Position numbers and translations under genes: made by a program. A model generated the notes under the pieces. That model did not search any database. It saw nothing but the letters and a program-made list of their open reading frames with translations, and had not been told where the DNA came from. Source: Helicobacter pylori (GTDB taxonomy: Bacteria; Campylobacterota; Campylobacteria; Campylobacterales; Helicobacteraceae). From it: a stretch of 64,000 nucleotides of DNA. Positions 18,163 to 31,404 of this stretch are shown in pieces. Location of the stretch: contig NZ_CP011486.1 in the NCBI RefSeq assembly GCF_001653455.1, positions 310,001 through 374,000 on the forward strand. Direction: 5' to 3'. Position 1 is the stretch's first letter; the number at the start of each line of letters is the position of its first letter.

Positions 18163-19437
18163 TCATTTTCTTAAAGAATAGAGAGTATTTTGAAACCGGA
18201 TTTGTTCGGCTTGAGCGCCAAAATGCGCGATGCTGTTTTTAAGATTCGTTATCGTTTCTCCCACATACGCGCAACCGGCTCCCCAAGTGTTAGAAGTAAC
18301 CGTGCCGGATGGCGTGCCACGGAGATGACCATTTTGCGTTTCATTACACACTCCTAAAGAGTCTTTTACAAAATCTTTAGGGATTTTGTCAAAATCATTC
18401 ACCACTTGTTGGACTCGGTTTAAAATCTCTGTTTGCGCTGTAGCGTTAGTGAGCATGCCTTGAGCGAAACTTGCATCCTTAAAAGGGTTGAAAGGCTTGT
18501 TGTCTTTGTCTATTGTCCCTGATTGTGCGTTTTCAGTAACAATTTTGGCTTGCACGACGGCTTCTTGAGCGTTAGCGATCATGCTTTGAATCGCGCTGAT
18601 TTCATTTTTAAAAATCCCACACGCACTACCATTACCTTTATTGATTCCTTCCCATAAACTACCACTACTTGCAGGACCTGCACCACCATTATTTATCCAT
18701 GGGCATGCACTATTAAGAGTGGTTATAATCGTGCTGGCTTGTTCTAAAAGAATTTGAGCGTTATTTTTCGTATCAACTTCTTTATTTCCATTGTTCCCAC
18801 TTTCGTTGATTGTAAATTTAAGCTCTGTGTTGGTGTTGCTTAAGACCGGGATTTCCTTCCCACTGCTCCCGAAAGCCTTTTGAATGATTTGATAAGCTTT
18901 ATTGATGGTTGCATAATCTGCGGTGGATATAATGCTGAATTGACCTGGTTTATATTTTTCATTACCACAAGTAATGGTAGTGTCTCCCCATTGATTTGAT
19001 GGCGTGTTGTTAAAGGTTTGAACGCCTCCATTTTTGTCTTTGTTAGGACCGGGACCGCAACCACTGATCGCATAGCTCATCACTTGCCACAAACCTGCTG
19101 CCGCATTCAAGGCTAAAAGCACGGCTTGATAGGCGGGAGAGTTGGTTTTTTCATCTAGCAAATTTTTCGCGCTCGCGCTCAAATTAGTCCTTGCGTTATT
19201 GATGGCATTGGGGTCGCTAGATTGCTGGATTAAGGTGTTTAGGACGCTATAATTGGTTAAAGCATTGTTCAAACTTTCATAACGATCTGAAAGCTCTTGA
19301 ATGCCTTTGGTGTTTTTCACCATTTGAGCGGCTTCGCCGATTTGATAGCCTGCACTCATGTAAAAGCCGTCGTCTTCAGCGCTTAAAGTGGAAACTAGAA
19401 GCGAGCTTAGAGCGAGTGAAAAGATGGTTTTTCTCAT
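18163..19437 (-). pseudogene. Truncated Bab/Hop-type outer membrane adhesin (HopU/BabC-like)
   Basis: The 424 codons encode a signal peptide (MRKTIFSLALSSLLVSTLSA) and an N-terminal adhesin domain of the BabA/BabB/BabC type: EDDGFYMSAGYQIGEAAQMV, paired cysteines and ETITNLKNSIAHFG. Full proteins run to about 740 residues and end in a beta-barrel with a terminal aromatic residue. Here the frame stops at SLRK, before any barrel, and the sequence beyond the stop has no barrel homology. The product could be exported but not inserted. The 3' end was evidently lost by recombination rather than a point mutation. The position fits the hopU/babC locus. Confidence 0.8.
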
Positions 19438-19583
19438 GTTGTTATCCTTTTCTTTTTGAAATAAATTGATTTTATAGGTGAGTCTTGCAGAAATGTGTCT
19501 TTAAGTAAAACCATACCGCAAGCTTTCGTTAATATAATATAAATTGATGGGATTTTGACATTAATGGGTGTTTTTGCCCTTTC

Positions 19584-19597
19584 AAAAAAAAAAAAAA
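19584..19597 (-). repeat. T14 homopolymer upstream of the adhesin gene
   Basis: Fourteen A on the plus strand (T on the minus) lie 147 bases upstream of the Bab-type start. A plausible minus-strand -10 (TATATT or TATTAT) lies between tract and gene at about 19530-19540. Such T-tracts vary in length by slippage and tune promoters of sabA and hopZ (established); the same role here is inference, and the downstream gene is truncated. Confidence 0.75.
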
Positions 19598-20116
19598 GAT
19601 TTTTGTGGTATTTCTAAACAAATATTAAACCAATGAAAATGATTTTTAAAGAAATGAGATTGTTTGAAGAGAGGTAACTATAAAAAGTTTAGTTATTTTG
19701 TTGGAATGTTTGGTGCGATATTTATCCTAACTGCACGAAAAACTCTGCACTTTAGGGCGAGAAGATGCAAGTACATAGCCACTAGGCTACATTTAAGCTT
19801 ACAAAATACCTCTAGTCTTTTTGGAGTAGGAAATATCCATGCAGACTTTAAAGAACAAAGCCTTTTGCGTTAGTGTTTGTTGGGACGCTTTAGTCATGCC
19901 CCTTGCTTTAGAAAGGGGGCGGTTTCACGACTTAATGATGGTATTGGGTAAAAAAGAGTTTTTGATAAAATTTTAAAGATTTTTGCTTGTTTTGTAAAAA
20001 GACAGAAACATTCAAAGCGTAGCGGAAAAAAGGGGGTTAATAAGGCGTTTATGATACCATTTATCCCAAACACTAAGGCGTTTGGGAAATATTTCTAAAT
20101 GGTTTGAATAAAAGGT
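19598..20116. other. 519-bp gap with degenerate, possibly IS605-family sequence
   Basis: No intact gene is seen. On the plus strand, frames 19664-19873 (ending GVGNIHADFKEQSLLR) and 19839-19976 (45 codons with a GTAGGA site) overlap. An imperfect hairpin GCCCCTT-loop-AAGGGGGC (19898-19920), with the loop GCTTTAGA, resembles subterminal hairpins of IS200/IS605 elements and precedes GGTTTCACGACTTAATG. This suggests the decayed right end of such an element. The tnpB catalytic region is absent. The last 100 bases are plain AT-rich spacer before hugZ. Confidence 0.35.
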
Positions 20117-22560
<2,444 letters not shown>

Positions 22561-22562
22561 TT

Positions 22563-22808
22563 TTAGCTTTCTTGTTTTTGCGCGCTTTTCATGTCGCTGC
22601 TTTCATGCACTTTGGCTTGCGCTGCTTGAGCGTCTAGGGTTTTAGGCTCATTTTTAGCTTCTTCTTCATCGTCTTTCACGGCTTTTTTGAAGTTCTTGAT
22701 CCCACTGCCTAAGCCTTTAGCCAATTCAGGAATCTTTTTAGCCCCAAACAACAACACAATCACTAATAAAACAATGACCCAATGCCATATACTTGTAAAT
22801 CCGCCCAT
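22563..22808 (-). CDS. tatA: TatA, twin-arginine translocase pore subunit
   Basis: This 81-residue protein starts [29 protein letters not shown], with a single membrane helix (about 7-22), the [14 protein letters not shown] hinge and an amphipathic helix, then an acidic, probably disordered tail. It forms the size-adapting pore for folded proteins such as hydrogenase. It lies between gmk and argS on the minus strand, with TAAGGAG giving a strong ribosome site. Confidence 0.95.
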   Translation of the reverse strand: MGGFTSIWHWVIVLLVIVLLFGAKKIPELAKGLGSGIKNFKKAVKDDEEEAKNEPKTLDAQAAQAKVHESSDMKSAQKQES

Positions 22809-22878
22809 ATGTTACTCCTTGAATTTATTGGTTGGTTTGCTTTGAATTATAGCTTGTTTGAAAAAGAATTGATAAACT

Positions 22879-23499
22879 TTATAAGGATTCGTTTTTCCAA
22901 GCCTTGCATATTTTTTCAAAATTAAACGCTTTTAAGCGATAAACGAGAGTTTTGGCGATGCTCAAAATGATTTCTTTGGATTTTTCTAAATCTTCATTGA
23001 TGATGAGGTAGTCAAAACTCTCCAAGCTTTGCATTTCCTTATAAGCGTTAATCAAGCGCTTTTCTATCGTCTCTTTAGAATCTGTCCCCCTTAAAAGCAA
23101 GCGCTCTTTTAAAACCTCTTGATTTTTGGTGCTAATAAACACAGAGCATGCGTTAGGGTAATGCTTTTTAAGGATCTCATGCCCTTGCACATCAATATCA
23201 AAAATCACGATTTTACCCTCTTTTAAGGCTTTTTCCACAAGGGCTTTAGAAGTGCCATAATAGTGGTTATGCACGATCGCCCATTCTAAAAATTGCCCTT
23301 TTTCTATGCCTTGCTTAAATTCTTCTTCGCTGACAAAATTGTAATGCAAGCCATCAATTTCGCCCTCTCTGGGTTTCCTCGTGGTGGTGGAAAGGGAAAA
23401 ATGGGTTTTTGGGATTTTTTCTTGCAAATACTTTGTAAGGGTGCTTTTACCCGCTCCGCTAGGGCCTGAAAGGATGAGTAAATTAAAATTGTTATTCAT
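22879..23499 (-). CDS. gmk: Guanylate kinase
   Basis: This 206-residue enzyme phosphorylates GMP to GDP. P-loop SGPSGAGKST is at 10-19, the GMP-binding segment has TTRKPREGEIDGLHYNF, and IFDIDVQG is the Walker B region. Length is typical. Its ATG at 23499 lies inside the end of the poly-E gene (8-base overlap), so translation is probably coupled to that gene. Confidence 0.96.
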   Translation of the reverse strand: MNNNFNLLILSGPSGAGKSTLTKYLQEKIPKTHFSLSTTTRKPREGEIDGLHYNFVSEEEFKQGIEKGQFLEWAIVHNHYYGTSKALVEKALKEGKIVIFDIDVQGHEILKKHYPNACSVFISTKNQEVLKERLLLRGTDSKETIEKRLINAYKEMQSLESFDYLIINEDLEKSKEIILSIAKTLVYRLKAFNFEKICKAWKNESL

Positions 23500-25090
23500 T
23501 AGGTTTTTTATCCTCTAAAGTGATTTTAATGCTTAAGGTTTTGTTTTCTAAAAGGCTTTTTAAGGACTCTTGATTGAGGCTTTTCAATAAATCTTGCAAA
23601 TTCAAGCGCAATTCTAGGGGGCTAGAAGTTGCATCGCTTTTTTGGGGGATTTTTGCGTTTTCTTGTGGGGTTTCTGTAACGCTTTCTTTAGGGGTTTGTG
23701 CGGCGTTTTCATTATTAGAAGTTTCTATCAAGGCTCCATCAACAAGAGGTAACGCTTCCCCCATCGCTTTAGCCATCACCGGTTCAGGAATGTCTTCAAT
23801 GGTTTCGTAGTTGTCTTGGGTTTTTGGGGGCGTTTTTTGGTCTTGGGTTTCTGTTTCTTGGGGGGTTTCTAATTCTTTTAAAACTTCTTCATTTTGGGGC
23901 GTTTCTGCGTTTTCTTGGTTTTCTAATTCTTGCGTTTTTGTTTCTTGCACTTGGGAAGCTTCTAATTCTTGCGTTTCTGTTTGTTCTGTAATTTCTTGTG
24001 CTTCCGTTTCTTGGGGGCTTTCTGCGATTTCTTGGTTTTCTAATTCTTGCGTTTCTGTTTGTTTTGTAATTTCTTGCGTTTCTGTTTCTGCTTCTTGTGT
24101 TTGGGGCGTTTCTGCGTTTTCTTGCGTTTCTTTTTTATCCTCGTTAGAATTTTCTTGGATTTCTTTGACTAATTCTTGCATGGCCTCTAATTCTTGTGCG
24201 CTTGGGGAGTCTTGCGTTTTTTCTTTGACTTGCTCTTGTTCTTGTTTTTCTTCTTGAATTTCTTGCGTCTCTGCTTCTTGTGTTTGGAGAGTTTCTGATT
24301 CTTTTGAAACTTCTTTTTCTTTAGGTGTTTCTGCAACTTTTTGCGTTTCTTCTTTGAATTGTTCTTGTTTTTCTTCTGCAACTTCTTGCGTTTCTATTTC
24401 TTGCGCTTGCGGTTTTTCTAATTCTTGGGAGGCTTCTAATTCTTGCACTTGTGTTTGTTCTGTAACTTCTTGTGTTTCTGTTTCTGCTTCTTGTTTTTCT
24501 GCTTCTTGCACTTGGGAGGCTTCTATTTCTTGCGGTGTTTCTGCGATTTCTTCTTTTTCTTCTTCTTTAACTTCTTCGTTTTCTTTTTGTGCATCTAAAG
24601 TGGGGAGTAATTGCTCTTCAGCGTTAGGCTCTTCTTTAGCTAGGGCTTCTAAATCGCCTAAATTTTCTAATTCGTCCCAATTGGTTTCTAAAATTTCTTG
24701 AGTTGGGTCTAAATTCTGGCTAGACTTTGGCTCGCTTGCATTAAAGCCAAGCTTTTTTTGAAGGATTTTTAAAACCTCAGTGGGTAAAAAAGGTTTTTTC
24801 ATTTTCACCTCAAAGCCTTCCAAGAAGGGCTGCGCTTCATTACCCTTTTTATACATGCATAAATTTAGATGGTTTTGAGAGATGATTTCTTTTAACTCTA
24901 GCCAATCCACTTGATCCAGTTTTTCCAGACTTTCATCATCGGCTATTAAAAGCCATTCTAGATCTTTTTTAAGGCGTGCGGATAGCTCTTCATAGTGGTT
25001 AAAATTTTCCATAGATAATTCTAACTTTTTAGAGACGCTCTCAAGCAACTTTGCAATCATGGGGTTTTGGTTGAATACAATCATTTTCAT
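23492..25090 (-). CDS. Poly-Glu/Gln repeat protein with receiver-like N-terminus
   Basis: This 532-residue protein has three parts. Residues 1-120 look like a divergent response-regulator receiver fold: MIVFNQNPMIAKLLESV, LLIADDESL, and a Lys-Pro near the end in MKKPFLPTEVLKILQKKLG. The middle (about 130-440) is a low-complexity repeat of E, Q, T, A and K in blocks like TQEAETQEI, probably extended and disordered. The last 45 residues form a conserved-looking amphipathic unit (LRLNLQDLLKSLNQESLKSLL). Annotated elsewhere as poly E-rich protein; function unknown. Repeat number may vary between strains. Confidence 0.8.
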   Translation of the reverse strand: MKMIVFNQNPMIAKLLESVSKKLELSMENFNHYEELSARLKKDLEWLLIADDESLEKLDQVDWLELKEIISQNHLNLCMYKKGNEAQPFLEGFEVKMKKPFLPTEVLKILQKKLGFNASEPKSSQNLDPTQEILETNWDELENLGDLEALAKEEPNAEEQLLPTLDAQKENEEVKEEEKEEIAETPQEIEASQVQEAEKQEAETETQEVTEQTQVQELEASQELEKPQAQEIETQEVAEEKQEQFKEETQKVAETPKEKEVSKESETLQTQEAETQEIQEEKQEQEQVKEKTQDSPSAQELEAMQELVKEIQENSNEDKKETQENAETPQTQEAETETQEITKQTETQELENQEIAESPQETEAQEITEQTETQELEASQVQETKTQELENQENAETPQNEEVLKELETPQETETQDQKTPPKTQDNYETIEDIPEPVMAKAMGEALPLVDGALIETSNNENAAQTPKESVTETPQENAKIPQKSDATSSPLELRLNLQDLLKSLNQESLKSLLENKTLSIKITLEDKKPNE

Positions 25091-25164
25091 TTTAGGGACT
25101 CCTTAATTTTAGTAAGAAACGCTTCTTTAAGCTGTCAATTTTTATCGCTTTTTTTAAATCTTTT

Positions 25165-25204
25165 ATTATAATCAAAAATCCACTTGGTTGGTTGTTTTTA
25201 TAAT
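25165..25204. promoter_or_regulatory. Divergent -10 boxes: poly-E gene (minus) and nucT (plus)
   Basis: ATTATA at 25165-25170 reads TATAAT on the minus strand, upstream of the poly-E-gmk genes. TATAAT at 25199-25204 faces nucT. Both sit at workable distances in this 142-bp divergent intergenic region. Confidence 0.6.
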
Positions 25205-25232
25205 GAGTGTAATTTAAAATAAGGATCATTTG

Positions 25233-25775
25233 ATGTTAGATCAATTTAAAAAAATCGTTGGCGTTAGCGTGTTAGTGGGCTGTTTGGGGGTTTTACAAGC
25301 TAAAAATAGCCTGTTTGTCTTACCTTATGAGCAAAGGGACGCTTTAAACGCTTTAGTTTCTGGCATTAGTAACGCTAGAGAGAGCGTGAAAATCGCTATT
25401 TATAGTTTCACGCACAGAGATATTGCAAGAGCCATTAAAAGCGTAGCGAGTAGGGGGATTAAGGTGCAAATCATTTATGATTATGAAAGCAATCATCATA
25501 ACAAGCAATCCACTATCGGCTATTTAGACAAATACCCTAACACTAAAGTGTGTTTATTAAAGGGGCTTAAGGCTAAAAACGGGAATTATTACGGCATCAT
25601 GCACCAAAAAGTAGCGATCATTGATGATAAGATCGTGTTTTTAGGCTCAGCGAATTGGAGCAAAAACGCTTTTGAAAACAATTATGAAGTGCTTTTAAAA
25701 GCCGATGATACAGAGACAATTCTCAAAGCCAAGAGCTATTATCAAAAGATGCTAGAAAGCTGTGTAGGGTTTTAA
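25233..25775 (+). CDS. nucT: NucT, phospholipase-D-family nuclease
   Basis: This 180-residue single-HKD nuclease has its motif H124-x-K126-x4-D131 in MHQKVAIIDDKIVFLGSANWS. Like other one-motif PLD nucleases it would act as a dimer. An N-terminal hydrophobic segment (about 8-24) exports or anchors it. H. pylori NucT is a known membrane-associated nuclease acting on single-stranded nucleic acid and supporting purine salvage. I start at ATG 25233 rather than the preceding TTG because AAGGA is then ideally spaced. Confidence 0.93.
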   Translation: MLDQFKKIVGVSVLVGCLGVLQAKNSLFVLPYEQRDALNALVSGISNARESVKIAIYSFTHRDIARAIKSVASRGIKVQIIYDYESNHHNKQSTIGYLDKYPNTKVCLLKGLKAKNGNYYGIMHQKVAIIDDKIVFLGSANWSKNAFENNYEVLLKADDTETILKAKSYYQKMLESCVGF

Positions 25776-25828
25776 AGCCCTTTAAGAAATCCTAATCGTC
25801 TTTAGCGTTTGGGCGTTTCACAAGCCCT

Positions 25829-26566
25829 TTAGAAGTGGTAATTATACCCCACATAAAAGGCAAAAACCCTACGCATTTGAACCTTGAGTGCATCGGTGGT
25901 GTAGTATTTGTTACTAATGGTGGGGAATTTAAACCCGATTTCAAATTCATGCTCATCTACAAATAAGGCTTTCATGCCAAAGTTAAAAAGGAATTGAAAA
26001 GAGGTGTTATCAACTGCACTAGTGTTAGTGATGCCTAGTAATTCCTGCCCTTTATTGCCAATATACCAGCTATTCCCCGCAATTGCAATCCCCCCAAAAA
26101 CGCCAATATCCACGCCAATATCATCTTGATAGAAACTCCCTTGGAAGAAATTCCATATCGCATCCACGCCCACGCCATAAGTGATCATGTTATTGCCGCC
26201 ATAATAGCCTTTAGGGTATCTCATGCCATAGCCTTGCCAGTCTAAAAAAGCAAAATAACGCAAACCCAAGACCTTATCCGCATGGAAAAAGTGGTTATAG
26301 CCCATAACCAAGCCAATCCCATTCGATCCCATGTTGGTGAGTTTTTTAACGCTATTGACGCTAGTCATCACATTAGTATAACCGGTTTGGTAGTTAGTTA
26401 TTTCTCTAACTTCATGGATATTAGTCATTAAATTGATAGAACCTGTTTGGTAATTGAATCCCATATACAAATTTTTTGTCCAAGAAGGTGCAGCGCTTTC
26501 TTCTTTAGCTATTAAGGCGTGTGTCAGTAAGCTTGCACCAACCAACATCTTTAACAAGGTTCTCAA
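25829..26566 (-). CDS. horC: Hor-family outer membrane protein HorC
   Basis: This is a 245-residue outer membrane beta-barrel of the Hop/Hor superfamily. It has a signal peptide (MRTLLKMLVGASLLTHALIA) and the barrel signature of this superfamily: GLVMGYNHFF, LRYFAFLDWQGYGM, YGVGVDAIWNFF, VFGGIAIAGNSWY, FQFLFNFGMKALF and a C-terminal FAFYVGYNYHF ending in Phe. The repeated segment REITNYQTG/TNVMTSV near 40-75 is internally duplicated. Porin or adhesin function is not defined. It converges with nucT and diverges from flgH. Confidence 0.85.
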   Translation of the reverse strand: MRTLLKMLVGASLLTHALIAKEESAAPSWTKNLYMGFNYQTGSINLMTNIHEVREITNYQTGYTNVMTSVNSVKKLTNMGSNGIGLVMGYNHFFHADKVLGLRYFAFLDWQGYGMRYPKGYYGGNNMITYGVGVDAIWNFFQGSFYQDDIGVDIGVFGGIAIAGNSWYIGNKGQELLGITNTSAVDNTSFQFLFNFGMKALFVDEHEFEIGFKFPTISNKYYTTDALKVQMRRVFAFYVGYNYHF

Positions 26567-26590
26567 TTTTATCTCCTACAAGTTAAATTC

Positions 26591-26660
26591 ATTATAAAGA
26601 CCTAAATTTTACAACAACTTGTGCAAAATTAAGCATTTATTCTTTGTAAGAGAGTATAAT
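26591..26660. promoter_or_regulatory. Divergent -10 boxes: horC (minus) and flgH-pse operon (plus)
   Basis: ATTATA at 26591-26596 reads TATAAT on the minus strand 25 bases before the horC start. TATAAT at 26655-26660 lies 33 bases upstream of flgH. No sigma-54 or sigma-28 pattern is obvious for flgH. Confidence 0.6.
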
Positions 26661-26693
26661 TTTGAGGCTTAAAATAGTGAATAAGGCTAGTGA

Positions 26694-27392
26694 ATGAAAA
26701 AAGCGCTTTGTATAGGGGCTATTTTGTTGAGCATGTCAGCCAATGAGCCTGGAATTGATTTTAACCCTCCTAATTATGTGGAAGAAACCCCCTCTAAAGA
26801 ATTTATCCCAGAATTGAACAAGTTAGGGAGTTTGTTCGGGCAGGGTGAACGCCCTTTATTTGCGGACAGGAGAGCGATGAAGCCTAATGATTTGATCACA
26901 ATCATTGTCTCTGAAAAAGCGAGTGCGAATTATTCTAGCTCTAAAGACTATAAAAGCGCTTCAGGGGGTAATTCCACGCCCCCAAGGCTCACTTATAACG
27001 GCTTAGATGAGAAAAAGAAAAAAGAAGCGGAGTATTTAGACGATAAGAATAATTACAATTTCACTAAATCCAGCAACAACACGAATTTTAAAGGCGGTGG
27101 CTCGCAAAAAAAGAGTGAGGATTTAGAGATCGTGTTGAGCGCTAGGATTATTAAAGTGCTAGAAAACGGGAATTATTTCATTTATGGGAATAAGGAAGTG
27201 CTAGTGGATGGGGAAAAGCAAATCCTTAAAGTGAGTGGGGTGATCCGCCCTTATGATATTGAAAGGAATAACACCATCCAATCCAAGTTTTTAGCCGACG
27301 CTAAGATTGAATACACGAATTTGGGGCATTTGAGCGATTCTAACAAAAAGAAATTCGCTGCTGATGCGATGGAAACCCAAATGCCTTATTGA
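26694..27392 (+). CDS. flgH: FlgH, flagellar L-ring protein
   Basis: This 232-residue outer-membrane ring protein surrounds the flagellar rod. The FlgH core is clear: LFADRRAMKPNDLITIIVSEKASANYS, DLEIVLSARIIKVLENGNYFIYGNKEV and VSGVIRPYDIERNNTI. The start is fixed by in-frame stops (TAG TGA) directly upstream. Most FlgH proteins are lipoproteins, but the only N-terminal Cys here is C6 in MKKALCIGAIL, without a lipobox. It leads a tight cluster with pseF, pseG and pseH. Confidence 0.93.
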   Translation: MKKALCIGAILLSMSANEPGIDFNPPNYVEETPSKEFIPELNKLGSLFGQGERPLFADRRAMKPNDLITIIVSEKASANYSSSKDYKSASGGNSTPPRLTYNGLDEKKKKEAEYLDDKNNYNFTKSSNNTNFKGGGSQKKSEDLEIVLSARIIKVLENGNYFIYGNKEVLVDGEKQILKVSGVIRPYDIERNNTIQSKFLADAKIEYTNLGHLSDSNKKKFAADAMETQMPY

Positions 27393-27412
27393 AAAGGGCG
27401 TTTGAAAACCGC

Positions 27413-28092
27413 ATGAGAGTGATCGCTATTATTTTGGCTAGAAGCTCCAGTAAAAGGATCAAAAATAAAAATGTTATAGATTTTTTCAATAAGCCCATGC
27501 TCGCTTACCCTATTGAAACAGCACTAAACTCCAAGATCTTTGAAAAAGTGTTTATCTCTAGCGACAGCATGGAGTATGTTAATCTAGCCAAGAATTATGG
27601 GGCGAGCTTTTTGAATCTACGCCCTGAAGTTTTAGCCAACGATAGGGCTACGACTTTAGAGGTGATGGCCTATCACATGGAAGAATTGAAATTAAAAGAT
27701 GATGATATAGCGTGTTGTTTGTATGGCGCTTCAGTTTTTTTGCAAGAAAAGCATTTAAAACGCGCCTTTGAGGCTTTAAAAGAAAATCAAAATGCGGATT
27801 ATGTTTTCACTTGTTCTCCCTTTAGCGCTTCGCCCTATCGTTCTTTTAGCCTTGAAAACGGCGTTCAAATGGCTTTTAAAGAGCATTTAAACGCGCGCAC
27901 GCAAGATTTAAAAACGCTCTATCATGACGCCGGACTGCTTTATATGGGGAAGGCTCAAGCCTTTAAAGAAATGCGACCCATTTTTAGCTCAAATTCTATC
28001 GCTTTAGAATTATCGCCCCTAGAAGTCCAAGATATTGACACTCTAGAAGATTTGGAATTGGCCAAGCTCAAATACAGCCGTTTAAAAAATTC

Positions 28093-28102
<10 letters not shown>
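27413..28102 (+). CDS. pseF: PseF, CMP-pseudaminic acid synthetase
   Basis: This 229-residue nucleotidyltransferase activates pseudaminic acid with CTP for flagellin O-glycosylation. The N-terminal CTP-binding motif is IAIILARSSSKRIKNKN. I use ATG 27413 (MRVIAIILARSSS) because it matches the family start; a TTG at 27389 overlapping the flgH stop would add eight residues. The ribosome site is weak, so coupling to flgH is likely. The gene overlaps pseG by 10 bases. Confidence 0.92.
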
Positions 28103-30365
<2,263 letters not shown>

Positions 30366-30369
<4 letters not shown>

Positions 30370-31148
30370 TTAGGATCAAATCGTTTGGCGATGGTGGGTA
30401 ATTCCAGTTTAAAAGCGTTTTTTTGGACACGGCTTATTATGTTTTTCACTAAAGTTTCATCATGGCCTAATTGAATGAGAGTCTCTAAATGGATGGGTTT
30501 TGTTTGAAACAACGCTTCAATATCTTTTAATAAAGGATCGATCACGCTATAAGGATAGCCCAAATCCTTTTCATCGCTTTGGCCTATAAATAAATCCGCG
30601 CTAGGGGGCTTATCTAGGATATTTTTAGGGATATTTAGATGGCAAGCGAGTTCATAAACTTCGGTTTTAAACAATTCCCCAATCGGGTTAATCGCGCACG
30701 CCAAATCCCCAAACAAAGTGCCATAGCCTAGCATTCTTTCGCTTTTATTGCTCGTGCCAATGACTAAAGAATGGCTTTTTAAAGAATAATCGTATAAAAA
30801 AGCCATGCGCAACCTTGAGCAAAAATTCCCCTTTCTAGTAAGGCTTGCGTCTTTAAAATGAGAGCCAAAGATTGCATCATAGGGCGCGATAGAATATTCT
30901 GTATAGGGGATAGAAAAGGTTTCACACAAATTTAGGGCGTCTGATTTACTTTCTGGCATAGAAACTGAAGAGGGCATTAAAAGGGCATGAGCGTTTTCTT
31001 TAAAAACCTTTTGAGACAGCACCCCAACGACCGCGCTATCCAGCCCCCCGCTCAACCCATAAACGACTTTTTTAAAGCCTCTTTTGTGAACTTCTTTTTC
31101 TAAAAAATCGCATAAATAAGATATGAGTTCGTGGTAGTGTTTTTGCAT
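30366..31148 (-). CDS. nadE: NAD+ synthetase (ammonia-dependent)
   Basis: This 260-residue enzyme converts deamido-NAD to NAD. It has the P-loop [15 protein letters not shown], the substrate loop [15 protein letters not shown] and [18 protein letters not shown]. There is no glutaminase domain, so it must use ammonia, which suits a urease-rich organism. It overlaps lpxK. Confidence 0.95.
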
Positions 31149-31205
31149 GCTTTGAATTATAATAGAAAAAATGTATCCTTTAAGTAAAAAATTAGTTTTT
31201 CTTGC

Positions 31206-31211
31206 TATAAT
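31206..31211 (+). promoter_or_regulatory. -10 box for tRNA-Arg
   Basis: A TATAAT 22 bases before the mature tRNA 5' end, preceded by TTGC, is the only promoter-like element before the tRNA gene. Confidence 0.65.
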
Positions 31212-31233
31212 TTTTGTTTCACTTCTTTTAAAA

Positions 31234-31310
31234 GTGCTCGTAGCTCAGCTGAATAGAGCAACAGGTTGCGGTCCTGTAGGTCGGGGGTTTGAATCCCTCC
31301 GAGCACACCA
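31234..31310 (+). tRNA. tRNA-Arg (anticodon GCG)
   Basis: A complete cloverleaf is present. Acceptor GTGCTCG/CGAGCAC is at 31234-31240 and 31300-31306. The D-stem is GCTC/GAGC. The anticodon stem ACAGG/CCTGT encloses loop TTGCGGT. The T-arm is GGGGG-TTTGAAT-CCCTC with one G-T pair. Discriminator A is followed by an encoded CCA at 31308-31310. The anticodon GCG (31268-31270) reads CGC/CGU arginine codons, instead of the ACG (inosine) tRNA common in bacteria. Confidence 0.95.
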
Positions 31311-31404
31311 TTTAATGAGTTTTTAATATTCTGCATGTTTTTAAACATTATCGCTCCCATTATGGTAAAATAAACACTCGCTTAAACACGCTAGGAGATT
31401 TGAT

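Noticed and set aside
23574-24701. Long plus-strand frames opposite the poly-E gene
   Set aside because: They are Cys/Ser/Phe/Val-rich mirror images of the GAA/CAA repeat on the minus strand, with no ribosome sites and no family resemblance.
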